Origin: Trematomus loennbergii
Lineage: Eukaryota; Chordata; Actinopteri; Perciformes; Nototheniidae
Assembly: GCA_012861695.1 (NCBI GenBank)
Contig: JAAOOA010000056.1
Span: forward strand, 4,499,760 to 4,563,759
Length of the DNA: 64,000 nucleotides
Direction: 5' to 3'
The notes beneath the pieces are model-generated. The model did no database searches. It was not told where the DNA came from and worked only from the letters and a program-made list of their open reading frames with translations. A program made the translations under genes and the position numbers. Below, in pieces: positions 10,815 through 22,962 of the stretch. How positions within the stretch are numbered: the stretch's first letter is position 1; each line of letters begins with the position of its first letter.

Positions 10815-12497
10815 AGACCCTCACCCTGCACCTGAGTCTCAACTCCCAGAGTTTTACAAGCCTCTCCCTGTTCCTTATTTTTATTAAACAGACATTAAGC
10901 TTCCCAATGGTGTGGTCTTCGTTTTGTGAAAAATATGATTACCTCACATATTTTGTTGCGGTTGTCTGTTTTGATTGTTAAATTGCTCCTGCTTGAGCCA
11001 GCCATTTTTTCCTCCTCTCTGTGTCAGTGGGGAAGCCGTACATTCTGATTCTTACTCCTTTTTCGGAACGATTGGAGCATCCCCAGGCAGCACAGCAAAC
11101 CATGGTGGAGACTATATGCCAGGACAACACGGAGGAAAAGGCACAGACAAACTGCATGACATGCTATTCAATGTTTATTGAATTCCATGTATTTACAATG
11201 GATGTTCCTAAAACAACACATTTAACGTCATAATCATGCTGCTGCTAGTCCTTTGATAGTCACCTGTTGGTCTCCTGTCCTTTCTGAAAATCATAAAGAT
11301 TACATTAGTCATTTAGATTACTTATGTCCTCAAGTACCATAGGATTACTGAAACCACCATGAATTTAAAAAATGGTAGAAATTAATCTAATCTAAATTTT
11401 GAAGCATTCCTTGCCATCCCCTCCCTCTAAATATATCAATAAACATTAGGAAGTGATGCTCCTGACTACCATACCTGTTTAAGAAGATAATATTTGTTTT
11501 AAATAATTCAAAGCAATACACAACAGCAACAGGCTCTTTAACCAAGGCAACGTTAGCCTAACATGTATATGTTAGTAAACTAGCTGTTCACACTATTCCT
11601 AATATTACCCATAAATATTAGCAGATTCTATTTTATTTTTAAAACATATTGATGTAAATACATACACATATCGGTATGTTGTATAAATATTGCAAATCAA
11701 AACCTTTATTCACTACTTATTACCAAAAATCGTAGTTCTATCTCCGGTAATCATGCATTTAAATGTCCCGCCACGAACTTCCGGGAACTATTGATTCTCT
11801 CTGAACCACGTGACGATCAAGCATTTTGGACTTCCGTTGTCATAACTCTCTCTATATGGCGCTGCTGTGGGCTTACGTGAGGCAGAGCTCGTCCCTGCCT
11901 CACTCCTCATCGCTCCCATGTAGTTGCAGCGGAGCTCGGCCAATTTGCTGATTTTGACAATAAAAAGCGATTGGAATCATACAGAAATCACACTTACAAC
12001 ACAGATCAGTGGAGACATTTTATTATTATTACTATTTAGTTTTTCTTAGTTGTTTTTCTTTACATTGGAGTATGACAGTTGAGGCTCTGCCTCCCCTGAC
12101 TGCACGTCGCTGGTTTGCTTACATTTTGGTAGAGCCCCCCCTGAAGAAAAATGCACCAGCCGCCACTGATAGATATACTGCTGGGTAGCTTTTAAACCTT
12201 TGTTAATACATTATGATTTATTAGTTGATTTATATTCTGTATTATAAATCCATACCTGCAAAGTAGCTAGTAAATACATTTGTAAATAAATGTAGTGGAG
12301 TGAAGTAAAAACATGCCTCCAAAATCTAGTAAAGTAAAATAATAAAGTACCATAATATGAAAATACTCAAGTGAAGTAAAAGTAGGCTACCTCAAAATTG
12401 TACTTAAGTACAGTAAATTAGTTACAATCCACCACTGTCCATTCGTCTTTCCAGCCATATAGCCTATCTTTTTATCTGTCCATCTATTTTCCTGTCA
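10815..12497. other. Noncoding repeat-rich interval
   Basis: No coding exon is recognised. Sequence at 11780-12165 belongs to a repeat ending near 12165 (complement CAGTGGCGGCTGGTGC) that shares GTGAGGCAGAGCTC with 4310-4325. Sequence at about 12240-12437 matches the common fish repeat with AAGTAAAAGTA and GTACTTAAGTACAGT motifs. Confidence 0.4.

Positions 12498-12529
<32 letters not shown>
12498..12529. repeat. (GTCT)n microsatellite
   Basis: About eight uninterrupted GTCT units. Confidence 0.95.
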
Positions 12530-12559
12530 CCTCAACGTTTCGAGAGAGTCTTTCCTTTG

Positions 12560-12992
12560 TCAGGTCTTCCTTAAGTTTTCTTGCAGCTGTGAAGACGCTA
12601 TGATGTGGAGGGGAAGACTTCTCATATTTCACTACGTCCCTCCGTAAACACAGTGGCTTTTATTTTGAAATCACTTTCCCAGACGGTCGCGTGGAGGAGC
12701 GGGTTCCCGCGGGAGGGAGGCTGGGCTCGCGACAGCCTGCTCATCAAACTTAAATCTGCAGCAAAGATAATGACAGTACGCTGATGTTACCTGTGCAGCT
12801 GAGGACCTTTTTGCTTAGACACCTGTGGAAATATTTTCCCAAAAATAAAGTAGTTGAGTGACTTACGCGCGGCTACAACTTCAGGACCAGTGACTGTCGG
12901 GGGTCCCCGGGCTCCGCTCCACGGGATGTGTTGGCGTTAAACCTACCTGAAGAGGCTGAAGTGGAATGCCCTCGGCCGGGCTTAGGAACCAT
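12560..12992 (+). promoter_or_regulatory. Possible promoter and noncoding first exon, perhaps of GASK1A
   Basis: A locally GC- and CpG-rich block (for example around 12680-12740 and 12870-12990) stands out from AT-rich surroundings and ends in CCATG followed by GTAAGC, a good splice donor. GASK1 genes commonly have a noncoding first exon far upstream of a large coding exon, and GASK1A lies 11 kb downstream on the same strand. No transcript evidence is available; it could also be an unrelated promoter or GC-rich repeat. Confidence 0.3.
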
Positions 12993-12998
12993 GGTAAG

Positions 12999-15954
12999 CC
13001 TGTTTCAGACTAACGTTTCCCCTTCAGCCGTGCAGCATGAAACAAGCCGAGACACTGAGCGAAGTGCTGAGTAAGCAGAGCTCAGATATGGCTCTGCTAA
13101 CCTAAGCAGTGTAAAGCAGTGAAACGTGCATGTATTTCCTCAGTGTTATTTTAGCCTATATAATATAACCAGGGACAACACATCTGTATGTGTTTAGCTA
13201 ATTTGAAAAGATCATACCAGACTTATGCATTTTATAAATTAAGGGTATAATTGTGTGTGCAAGAGGCATGATGACAATAAAAACATTAGTGACAAATTAA
13301 GTTCCCAAAAAGAAAGCAACACGTTTTTTCATTTGTTTTACTTTCTGAGAACTACCCAAGTCAAAAAAGAGTATACAAATATATGTGATACAGTTTTGCT
13401 GAACAGGATTATACAAATGTCTATTCGGTTGAAGAAGTTTAAAAATCCTTTACTATTCAATTACCTTTAGTCTTTAACAAGGTTAATGTGCCCACCTGCA
13501 ATTAACACGTATTCGTTCAAATCACGATAAGCAAAATATAAAGCAAAAGTTCTGCAGAATAGCCATGTGATATTAACCATTTTATTATGAGGCTGTTTAT
13601 GCAAAATGTTTAATTTAAAAGTATTTGTGGACAGTCATCACTACTTGTTTCCTTTCATTTCAGTAAATAAAAAGGAAAGAAAATGCACAAGCTCTGTGAT
13701 CCTATGCAAATGGTAATCCAATGTTAATATTTATAGAACAAATCCCTCTGTTGCTTGACATTTGCATCTGCACAGTTTTTGCAAAGAGGGCTGAAAATAG
13801 CTTGGTGGCAAGTCAAAACAGTGATTTCCTATCTCCTGACTATCATCTGTCTTTGGAGCAGTCCCTATAGTCTCACATTTCAAATGAGTTCCAGACGCAG
13901 AGCAGACAGACTCATGCTTTCCACCGCCACATGGCAACCAAGAGAACGCTCTGCCCATTCTTCTCTTTTTCTCCTTTTCTCTTTTATTTTCTTTACTTTT
14001 CTCCTCTCCTCTTTCTTCTTTTCTTTTCTCTTATCGTCCCTCCCCTTTTTTCTCTCTCTGTTTTATTATTCTCTCTTTTCCCGTAGTCCCGCAGGATAAC
14101 AGTGTTGCTGTGGAGGAGATTCTGCTGGCTGTCAGCAGTGGCGCTCCAGAGTATTTTTGTTGGGTAATCTATGGTAGGTTCCCATACAGTGGTGGGGCTC
14201 AAGTCAGTATTTGCAATGTAATTACATACACGCTATATTGCGCCCCTTGACAGTGAAATGCCATGCGTGAGGTTTAGATTATTTCCCTGTCTCAATCCAA
14301 ATTGAACTGTATGAAATAAAAAGGCACATTTGTCTTAGTAGTAAGAAAAAGGGCGACCTGGAGCCAATCCTGCAATTTCCCCACAGGTGAAAGAGTTGAC
14401 ATGCTGAAGACCCAACCCCTGCAGGAGATTTTTTGAAATACTAACATAAAATACAAATTCTGATACTCTCTTGAGAAGAAAATAAATAAATCTATTACTA
14501 CACGACATATTTAAAAAAATTAATGCCATTTTTGTGTTTTTGTTACTTTGTTCTGAAAGCTGAACCTGCTGCAGCAGTGCTGCTCCTCACAGAGAGAAGA
14601 GGGAAGAGGCTGTGTGAATTACTTTACATTGTGGATAAGGGTGGATAGCCCCCATTGTTCTGTGTGTCAAAATGAAAGACAGCCACACACCTATCAATCA
14701 TCAAACCGTGGGTCTTATTTCATTACGTGTTGATTTCTATCAACACATAATGTTGTATCCATGGATGTATAAAGAGTAGTTCCACCGCAAAAGTATTCTC
14801 CGTCGGGACTTCCTGCAACAACACCACGCCGTTATCGTGATTCTGATTGGCCAGAAGACATTAGCAAAGATGTTTTTATTGAGAAGACGATCACTACGTG
14901 ACAAAGTTTTCAAATCCGTTTCTAGTCTTCGGCATTTCCAGACAAGTGGCTACTGAAATCAATCTTACTCGCTTCTGTCTGTGCAATTTACTCGGCGCGA
15001 GTTGGCGGACTTCTTTTTGCTTACTTTAACATCATTTTTCATAGTGGGGCTAAGGTGGGGCAAAGCCATTTCTTGGTATGGCTGTAGCCTACCCCAGACA
15101 TACCCCGGAGCCGCCACTGGCTGTCAGTGAGCCGGTAGGACTTGACAGTGTGTTGTTTGCCTCGAGATTAAACAAAGTGGTGTTCATGATTCAGTCAGTT
15201 CCGTTGTTTTGTGTACTGAAACGAGAGCCGTATAATTCCACGCGCGACATTTTTTTAAAGTTGGAATACGTTCTTTTAGTGTTTTGAAAGTAAATGAGGT
15301 ATGCAAGGAAGTTATGTTCTATGTGGGTCTCAGAGGTTAAAGAGGGTTTCATCCCTTATTCGATGGGAATTTGCCGTCACACCGCTTTCAGTGCCATCCA
15401 CGTGGTTTACCATCTCCGGTGTTTCGCCATTTATACGGGATGAGCTGTTAGGGAACAAACTCAACTCAGGTTTGGTAAATTTGTCACTGGAGTTTGGAAA
15501 CAAGGATTCCTAAGTCTTCGATTCATTCAGAGTTAAACACAGGGATGGCTCTAACATGGTATATGCCAGCACAGGACAGATGAATGTTTTGAGTGTGGAG
15601 ATATGGGAAACAGACTTTAAAGATGTATTTGGCTATGCACAAAACTACATAACAGCCACAGTGAACACCTAGTCGCCTACTGCAGAGAAGTCAGACATGA
15701 AAGGTTAATAGTCTCACAAAGATAGAGGTAGATTCCTACCTAAATGTGCAATATCAGGGGTTGGAATGTAAACGTAATACGTTTCAAGGAATAAGTGGTG
15801 GTTCTGCAAGCTATGATAGTCTTCATGTTTAGCACAGTGTCATTTTATCTTTTTTATAAATGTAATTTGAATAACACCCATATTAAGTGTGTCTCTTGTG
15901 TGTCAGCAAATTATTTTAAAATGTCAGCCCTGGTTATTTTTGGCCACGCAAATC
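12999..15954. other. Noncoding interval upstream of GASK1A
   Basis: No supported exon. It contains a 130-nt pyrimidine tract (listed separately) and, near 15060-15120, GGAGCCGCCACTGG, the end of a repeat also seen at 12150-12166. The short open frames here have no recognisable family. Confidence 0.4.
13955..14085 (+). repeat. Near-pure polypyrimidine tract, about 130 nt
   Basis: C/T with only scattered A and G, ending in CCCGTAG. It is long enough to form a triplex (H-DNA) and also resembles an exaggerated splice-acceptor tract. Confidence 0.85.
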
Positions 15955-16497
15955 TTCTAGATCAGTGCTTCTCAAACTTTTCTCAGTAATGTACCCCCTT
16001 TGAAACATTTTCTCAGCCAAGTACCCCCTGACCGACCCCGAACATTTTTGATAGAAAAGGCCTATATAAATAATTACAATATAGTGATGTTCCATCAGTG
16101 TGTGATTTATTAACTCCTTCATGCATGAATTACAACAAACTAAGGATATTTTCATCTTCATGCATGAGATATTTAAAAAAACAGATTTTTAAGTAATATA
16201 TGTTTAAGCCAATGAACAAAATGATATATTATGCAAAAACTATAAAATACAATACACAAATATTATAATAAAATCCACTGTGGTGTCTGATGTGCAACTA
16301 TACCATGCAAAACCCCATGCATGAAGCAAAAAGCATTTAATTAGTATCTAATGTAGTGACCACAATGCATGAAAGGGTTAAAAAAAACACGTTGTAACTG
16401 AAAAAAATGTGCAATTATAAACAAACTATGTAATAACACTGCAATGACACTATTTAGGAGTTTTAGGACCTCAGCGATCGTGTACGACTTTTTGGCT

Positions 16498-17605
16498 TTA
16501 GCGATGAGCAGTGACACCGCGATGCCTCCAGTGCTTTAGCGAAGAGCAGTGACACCGCATACGATGCCTCCATGCTTTAGCGATGAGCAGTGACACCGCA
16601 TACGATGCCTCCAGTGCTTTAGCGATGAGCAGTGACACCGCATACGATGCCTCCAGTGCTTTAGCGATGAGCAGTGACACCGTGATGCTCCAGTGCTTTA
16701 GCGATGAGCAGTGACACCGCGATGCCTCCAGTGCTTTAGCGATGAGCAGTGACACCGTGATGCTTCCAGTGCTTTAGCGATGAGCAGTGACACCGCATAT
16801 GATGCCTCCAGTGCTTTAGCGATGAGCAGTGACAACGCGATGCCTCCAGTGCTTTAGCGATGAGCAGTGACACCGCATATGATGCCTCCAGTGCTTTAGC
16901 GATGAGCAGTGACACCGCATACGATGCCTCCAGTGCTTTAGCGATGAGCAGTGACACCGCATACGATGCCTCCAGTGCTTAGCGATGAGCAGTGACACCG
17001 CATACGATGCCTCCAGTGCTTTAGCGATGAGCAGTGACACCGCATACGATGCCTCCAGTGCTTTAGCGATGAGCAGTGACACCGCATATGATGCCTCCAG
17101 TGCTTTAGCGATGAGCAGTGACACCGCATACGATGCCTCCAGTGCTTTAGCGATGAGCAGTGACACCGCATACGATGCCTCCAGTGCTTTAGCGATGAGC
17201 AGTGACACCGCATACGATGCCTCCAGTGCTTTAGCGATGAGCAGTGACACCGCATACGATGCCTCCAGTGCTTTAGCGATGAGCAGTGACACCGCATACG
17301 ATGCCTCCAGTGCTTTAGCGATGAGCAGTGACACCGCATACGATGCCTCCAGTGCTTAGTGATGAGCAGTGACACCGCATACGATGCCTCCAGTGCTTTA
17401 GCGATGAGCAGTGACACCGCATACGATGCCTCCAGTGCTTTAGTGATGAGCAGTGACACCGCATACGATGCCTCCAGTGCTTTAGCGATGAGCATTGACA
17501 CCGCATACGATGCCTCCAGTGCTTTAGCGATGAGCAGTGACACCGCATACGATGCCTCCAGTGCTTTAGTGATGAGCATGACACCGCGATGCCTCCAGTG
17601 CTTTG
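16498..17605. repeat. 42-bp minisatellite, about 27 units
   Basis: The unit begins GCGATGAGCAGTGACACCGC and ends CCAGTGCTTTA. Most units are 42 bp; a minority are 36-37 bp because CATAC is missing. Because 42 is divisible by three, both strands stay open and give artificial 14-residue repeats. The head of the array (16500-16800) is more heterogeneous than the middle (16900-17560), the usual pattern of homogenising interior units. Confidence 0.97.
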
Positions 17606-17743
17606 GCTGATGCTGTGGAGGCTTTTCGTATCATCTCTTGCGAGGATCTGTACTAGTTTTTTTGTACTTGAAAACTCCGCTGGCCTACCAACATGACAAA
17701 GGTGTTTGGTGCTGAGATGTCTCTGGAGGTGCGCTGGTTTCAT
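17600..17743 (-). pseudogene. BED-finger remnant of hAT (ZBED5/SCAND3-like) transposase
   Basis: The minus-strand frame begins MKPAHLQRHLSTKH, matching the K-P-x-x-L-x-x-H-L-x-x-x-H tail of BED fingers in the hAT group that includes ZBED5/SCAND3-like proteins. It then gives PAEFSSTKK and runs directly into the minisatellite. The array has apparently expanded at, or replaced, the junction with the catalytic region. The remnant supports the hAT assignment of the surrounding element. Confidence 0.6.
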
Positions 17744-18459
17744 CGAGCTGTTGGCTAGTTTCTTCCCAACAGAAAAAACACAATGCCTGGGGCGGGTGTT
17801 GACGTGAATCCCATCAAAGCATACGCCTCCTGATATTGACGGTATTTGTTTGCTAATTTTTGGCTTTCTTTTTCTCCGTTGTCCACGTTCCCTGCTGTAG
17901 TGCTGCTACGTTTTAACCATTTCAATGTCTATTTGTTATATCTAATATTGCAACTGGCTTCCCGCTCAGCGTGGTTCCGGGCTAGAGCCTGATTTAGCTC
18001 TGGTTCTTCCTGTTTCCACCGCAGCGGAGCCGGCTCTCAGTACCGAAACCCGGTTCTTAGCTGGCCCACTCGGCTGCCCGGCAAGAACCAATACTTCACG
18101 CTTACGTTGGAGGGGGGCGAGATTACCTGAGCAATAAACAGTTAATGGCGAGTACGGCAAATAAAAGTTGTAACAAGATAGCGCTGCGCAAAGTGACTAG
18201 AACGTGACCACACACTTAAAAACAGAGAAGAACCAGTTAAGCACAATAACGGATCTTGAACCTTTGGTGGTTCTAGGAATATTTTATATAAAATGGTGTT
18301 TCTATTTAACTTATTGTACTATGATTATTTTTGTAATCATGCATGGTATTCTTTTAATTAACCTTTTTTTTTTAAATGTTATCTCACTTACCCCCCTGCA
18401 GTACCCCAACGTACCCATATGGGTCCGCGTACCCCCATTTGAGAATCACTGTTCGAGAT

Positions 18460-21002
18460 CATGCTCCACCTTCTCTTAGGAGAACTGTGGAATGTGCAAT
18501 TGGGAACATATCCAACCACATGAGCACGCCCATTGCCGACATATGGAGAGTAATTACTTTCAGAAATGTGATCATATGTCTTGGCTTCACTCCACACACA
18601 GAGATGAGGAACATAAAGCACTGCAACCTTTATTCCTTTGCCCAGGGTATAAAAAACCTCAGCATGTTAGCATTGCCTCACAAAGCTGATAGCATGCTGT
18701 TAAAACTTAAGTATGGTTCTAGTAAAAGATCACTGATGGACTCTATGATATACAGTATAATAATGGTGTGAGGCTTTAATGGAAGGCTGGTCTATACAGT
18801 GTTTGGTGATAAACATTCTGAAGTAGAAAGTGCATTGATTTGTTCAGCAGAGCAGCAATACCTTTTGAAACACTTCACTACTTGTAATAGATTAAACCCT
18901 CCCTAAAACTGCTCTTCATTATAAACTGTTACTATGATACAAGGCTCAAGACCCAAATGCACACCACCAAAGAAGAGGTAAAAATGTACAAAGGCTTTAA
19001 CACAAGAGGTTGATAAACCATAGAAAGAACCACACAACTTCCCTTGGAGGATGAAAAATGCCTGGAAACCACAGAAACATTTAACTTTCCTCACAAAGAG
19101 CAGGATCATTTAACCCATGCCAAATGTCACCTTGGTAATTTCATCCACTGCTTCTTAGGAGAGAGTGCTGACGGGACACAGGGCAGGAAGAGCAGTGTAA
19201 GGTTTCCTCTTCACAAAGTTTCTCTGTGAGATCTTTAGATATACGCTTGTCCACAGGACATCATTCAAATACATAAATAAATGTGCACTATAAATGGAAT
19301 TATCTGAAGGCACACACAGGGTGATGTCCGTACTGTATACTTTTTATGTATGCTAACTAAGTTATTGGCTTGTCCACATGTGTAACTGCCTACATGCATA
19401 CATTCCAGCTGGGTGCATGTTAAATGCTGTTAAGGCTAATATCACATCTGATCATCATTTAATCAGGAGAGACTTATTTTGATAGAAGTTTGAATAGTCT
19501 TTGGCAATTAGACCCTGTCTTTATACGATGTAATTTAAAGGAGAGGTATTTGGAGTGGACTTCAATGCCATGAAGCCTGAAAGAACCACTAACTGCAGAG
19601 AGGGGAGAACAGATTTAAAATGTGATGTTTTTGCACAAGAGTAAGTGATTGCCTTTGCCCAAAGTGTCTCTGAGGAAATTGGTAACACCTGCCGACTTTC
19701 TGCCAGTCAAACAGAAAGATGGAATATGATGAAGTGAGCCCTATTCTATCTTTAAGAAATTAAGACTTAACAACTCAAATGTAACTGGGTTGTCAATGTC
19801 AGGCTTTCTGTCATGAAGATTTGTTTATGGGTTTTAGGAAAGCCTGTTTTTGCACCTAAATTATTTGGCAAAAATATAAACTGACTGCCCTTTGAGTCCT
19901 TTCAGAAATATAACTCAGTGTTTGTAATCACTCCCAAGCTGATGGCTTGTTTCCAGCGGTTGTTGGACAGGATTCCCCTCGGGGCATGCTTCTTATGTTA
20001 ATCCTCTTATAGTTGTTTGTGTGACTCATAATAAGTTCCTCCTGGATGTAATTCCCCTGCACTCCTCCTCTCCTGAGGTTGGCTGGCTAGCTGCAGAACT
20101 TGTTGCATGTCTCAACATAATGCTGAATACTTTCCTGCAGCCCTGAGCTGGAAGAGAAGAACAGCGATATAAAAAGAGAGAGGAAAGACAGCTTTTAGAC
20201 ACCTGCTCCATCAGGAGGAGGGATGGTTATACGGGGAATAGGTTTGTGTGCATTAACACACAACTCTTCTGGTGTTTGTATGATGTGGCTTTACAGTATT
20301 TCTTATTTTTTCTCATTGTAATAAAAACTTGCAACAAAGAGTGTGGTTCCAATTATAGCATGTCTCATGTTGACCTTTGCCATGTCTTGGTAAGTTTTCT
20401 GCACAGTATCGGTAACACACTCACGTTCAAACTTCCACAATCAGCAACACTTAGCTGTACATGCTTGGACACCTATCAGGGATGCTCAGTCAAAACAAGT
20501 AAGGGATATGTAGGAGGTCAAGAAAGACTTGTTTATCGATTACCAACCCAGTAAAGATTTGACCATGGCGAACTTCAGCATGACAGAAGCATCAACGCAG
20601 CGTCAGAGTGTCAGAATGTCATGAATTGACAGCCAGTCACAGCCATCTTTTTAAAGTAGATTGACGAAAATAGCGCATTTAAAATATGAGGAGGATGTGA
20701 CGATCAAAGTTATACAGAGCTATCTAATCGTTTAATATTAATTTAACATGGATTTAAGAAGAATAAATTAGGAAACAAGTATAAAAAACAACATCATATA
20801 TATAATTATGTATTATTATTTATATAATAATAACAACAACATAAGTGCAGTACTTGATTATATGGTAACTTTCCAACACACAAATATTCAGCTTGCCCAA
20901 AACTGCTGTAAGGTCTTGGAGCAGGATTTGCTAAAGCGGCTAACGAAGGTGCGTCTCTGGAGCTGCAGTCCACTCACCCCCACGGAAGTTGTCAGTTTGG
21001 TG
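18460..21002. other. Noncoding interval
   Basis: No coding exon, RNA gene or bounded repeat is recognisable. Short open frames lack family features. Confidence 0.4.
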
Positions 21003-22962
21003 TGTAAAGCCCCGACACACCAAGCCGATTTTGGCCGTCGATGGATGTCAGACCGACGATGAGCGTGCTCTCGCCCTACTCAAATTGGCTGTTCAGCTAG
21101 CGAATCAGTGCATGAGAAGCGAAACGGAAGTGAGGGACCCAAACAAACTATTAAGAAGGCAAATCTGAGATTTTATTTAACTCCACCTCTCGACACAGGT
21201 TCGGGAAAGCCCCATGAGCTTCTCGCTGTAGAGTGAAAATGCACACGCTATTTGTGTTTGTTTATATCACGCAGTCTGTTCTTCTTCTCTCGGTTATCAC
21301 GCAGTCTGTCTTCCGGTTGTTGCCTCTTTTGAATGACGAATACACACTACCGCCGCCTGCTGGTAAGGAGAGTTATTGCCACTCCCGCATGCGCAGTTCG
21401 TACGTGCTTATTGGCCGTCGGCTGAAGTCTTTGCGGTGTGTTCCAGTGCGAAACATGGCCAAGACGCAGGAGACGTGAGGCGACACAACAGTCGGGTCTG
21501 TCTGTGTCAGTTCTTTGGTGTCAGCTTGGTGTGTCCCTACCTTAAAGGGGACCTATCATGCAAAATGCAGTTTGTACATCTTTTATACATGAATATGTGT
21601 CCCGGTGTGTCAGGGAACTCACCAAGTGTCAGAAAACACAACCCTCTCTCTTTTCCTCCATACCCAAATCTCTAAAAACGGGGCTGCAACGGAGCTGATA
21701 CAGATTGGAATTGTTCTGACGTCAGAAAAGGGGTGCTCCGCCTATATGGGCAACTCTCCACCTATCAGGGGAATGGGGGGTTGGGCCACGGCCATTGCCG
21801 CTCGAAAGCGCTGGAGACTCTGTAGTACATATACCAGGCCTGTAAGTGGCGCTGTAGTCTGCCACAAAAGCAGCGAAGAAGAATTCCCGTGCATGGTTGC
21901 CATGGTTGCCCTTCTGTTTATTCTCCGCTGTGGACGCTCTGGCTCTTTTTCTCCCTCCCTATATATATGTCCACTTTAAAGGTGGGGTAGGTAATTCGGA
22001 GAAACCAGCTCGAGTGCGCTAGAATTTGAAAATACACAACCGGAGAAAATCTGCCACTTCCTTACAGAGCCCCTCCTCCACACCACGAACGCGCACATGA
22101 CCAAGGAGGGCACGAGATAAGTTTGTGCACAGATGGAAGGCTGACAGGCAGGTAGGCCATCCAGTTATTTTAGCCGGGCCGGCTAAAATGATTGGTCGTG
22201 CTTTTTACAGTACCACGGCTTCCACAGATGACATTTTTTAATGGATTTTTTTGTCAAAGCACTTAAGATATTCATTGCTATCGGGATGTTAAGAGCATTC
22301 CATGGAATATAACAAAAGTGTATCTCGAGCCGGTTTCTCAAACTTACCTACCCCACCTTTGAGAGGCTTTAAGCCTCTTACACACCAAACTGACACGAAA
22401 GAACACCAAGAACACGTCCTGACGGAACGTCGGCTCACGTCGCTTGCGTCTTGCCATGTGTCGCACTGGAACACACCGCAAAGACTTCAGCCGACGGCCA
22501 AGTTGCACGTACGAACTGCGCATGCGTGAGTGGCAATAACTCTCCTTACCAGCAGGCGGCGGTAGTGTGTATTCGTCATTCAAAAGAGGCAACAACCAGA
22601 AGACAGACTGCGTGATACACAGAGAGAAGAAGAACAGACTGCGTGATATAACAAACAACAAATAGTGTGTGCGTTCCATTTTCACTCTACAACGAGAAGC
22701 TCATGGGGCTTTCCCGAACCTGTGTCGAGAGCTGGAGTTAAATAAAATCTCAGATTTGCCTTCTTAATAGTTTGTTTGGGTACCTCACTTCCGTTTCGCT
22801 TCTCATGCACTGATTCGCTAGCTGAACAGCCAATCAGAGTGATTTCTTTGGCCGACGGCCTCCCGATTCGACATGTCGAATCGGCGGCGGAAGGTGTCGG
22901 CACGGCCGAAAAACCTGACATCTATCGACGCCGATAATCGGCTCGGTGTGTAACAGCCTTAC
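21003..22962. mobile_element. Long inverted-repeat element with two nested MITEs
   Basis: The ends TGTAAAGCCCCGACACACC and, complemented, TGTAAGGCTGTTACACACC are followed by AGCCGAT and CGTCGAT on both sides. The arms 21100-21410 and 22520-22840 are near-perfect complements. The loop between them holds a GGGACCTATCATGC-family fragment (about 21540-21975) and a TTAAAGGTGGGG MITE (21976-22360). Confidence 0.65.
21976..22360. mobile_element. TTAAAGGTGGGG MITE, copy 1
   Basis: Bounded by TTAAAGGTGGGGTAGGTAA and the complement TTACCTACCCCACCTTT. It shares GAAACCAGCTCGAGTGCGCT and the GGAATATAACAAAA tail with the copies at 32135-32504 and 44388-54637. Confidence 0.75.

Larger units (their letters stand above)
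15963..18451 (-). mobile_element. hAT element carrying a 42-bp minisatellite
   Basis: The left end CAGTGCTTCTCAAACTTTTCT and right end GTACCCCCATTTGAGAATCACTG (abridged) are inverted and are followed inward by GTACCCCC motifs on both sides. Flanks are TTCTAGAT (15955-15962) and TTCGAGAT (18452-18459), an 8-bp duplication with one mismatch. A minus-strand BED-finger remnant lies inside, and more than 1.1 kb of the 2.5-kb element is tandem repeat. Confidence 0.8.

Noticed and set aside
14086..14272. Possible exon after the pyrimidine tract
   Set aside because: Open for about 60 codons after a CAG, but no donor at a sensible place, no family match and no partner exon.
16498..17743. Long repeat-protein frames (14-residue period) and a possible CRISPR-like array
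   Set aside because: Frames stay open only because the unit is 42 bp; units are contiguous with no spacers, so it is a minisatellite inside a hAT.
21605..21979. 124-codon ORF
   Set aside because: Spans a GGGACCTATCATGC-family MITE fragment; related text at 36.4 and 37.3 kb is also noncoding.
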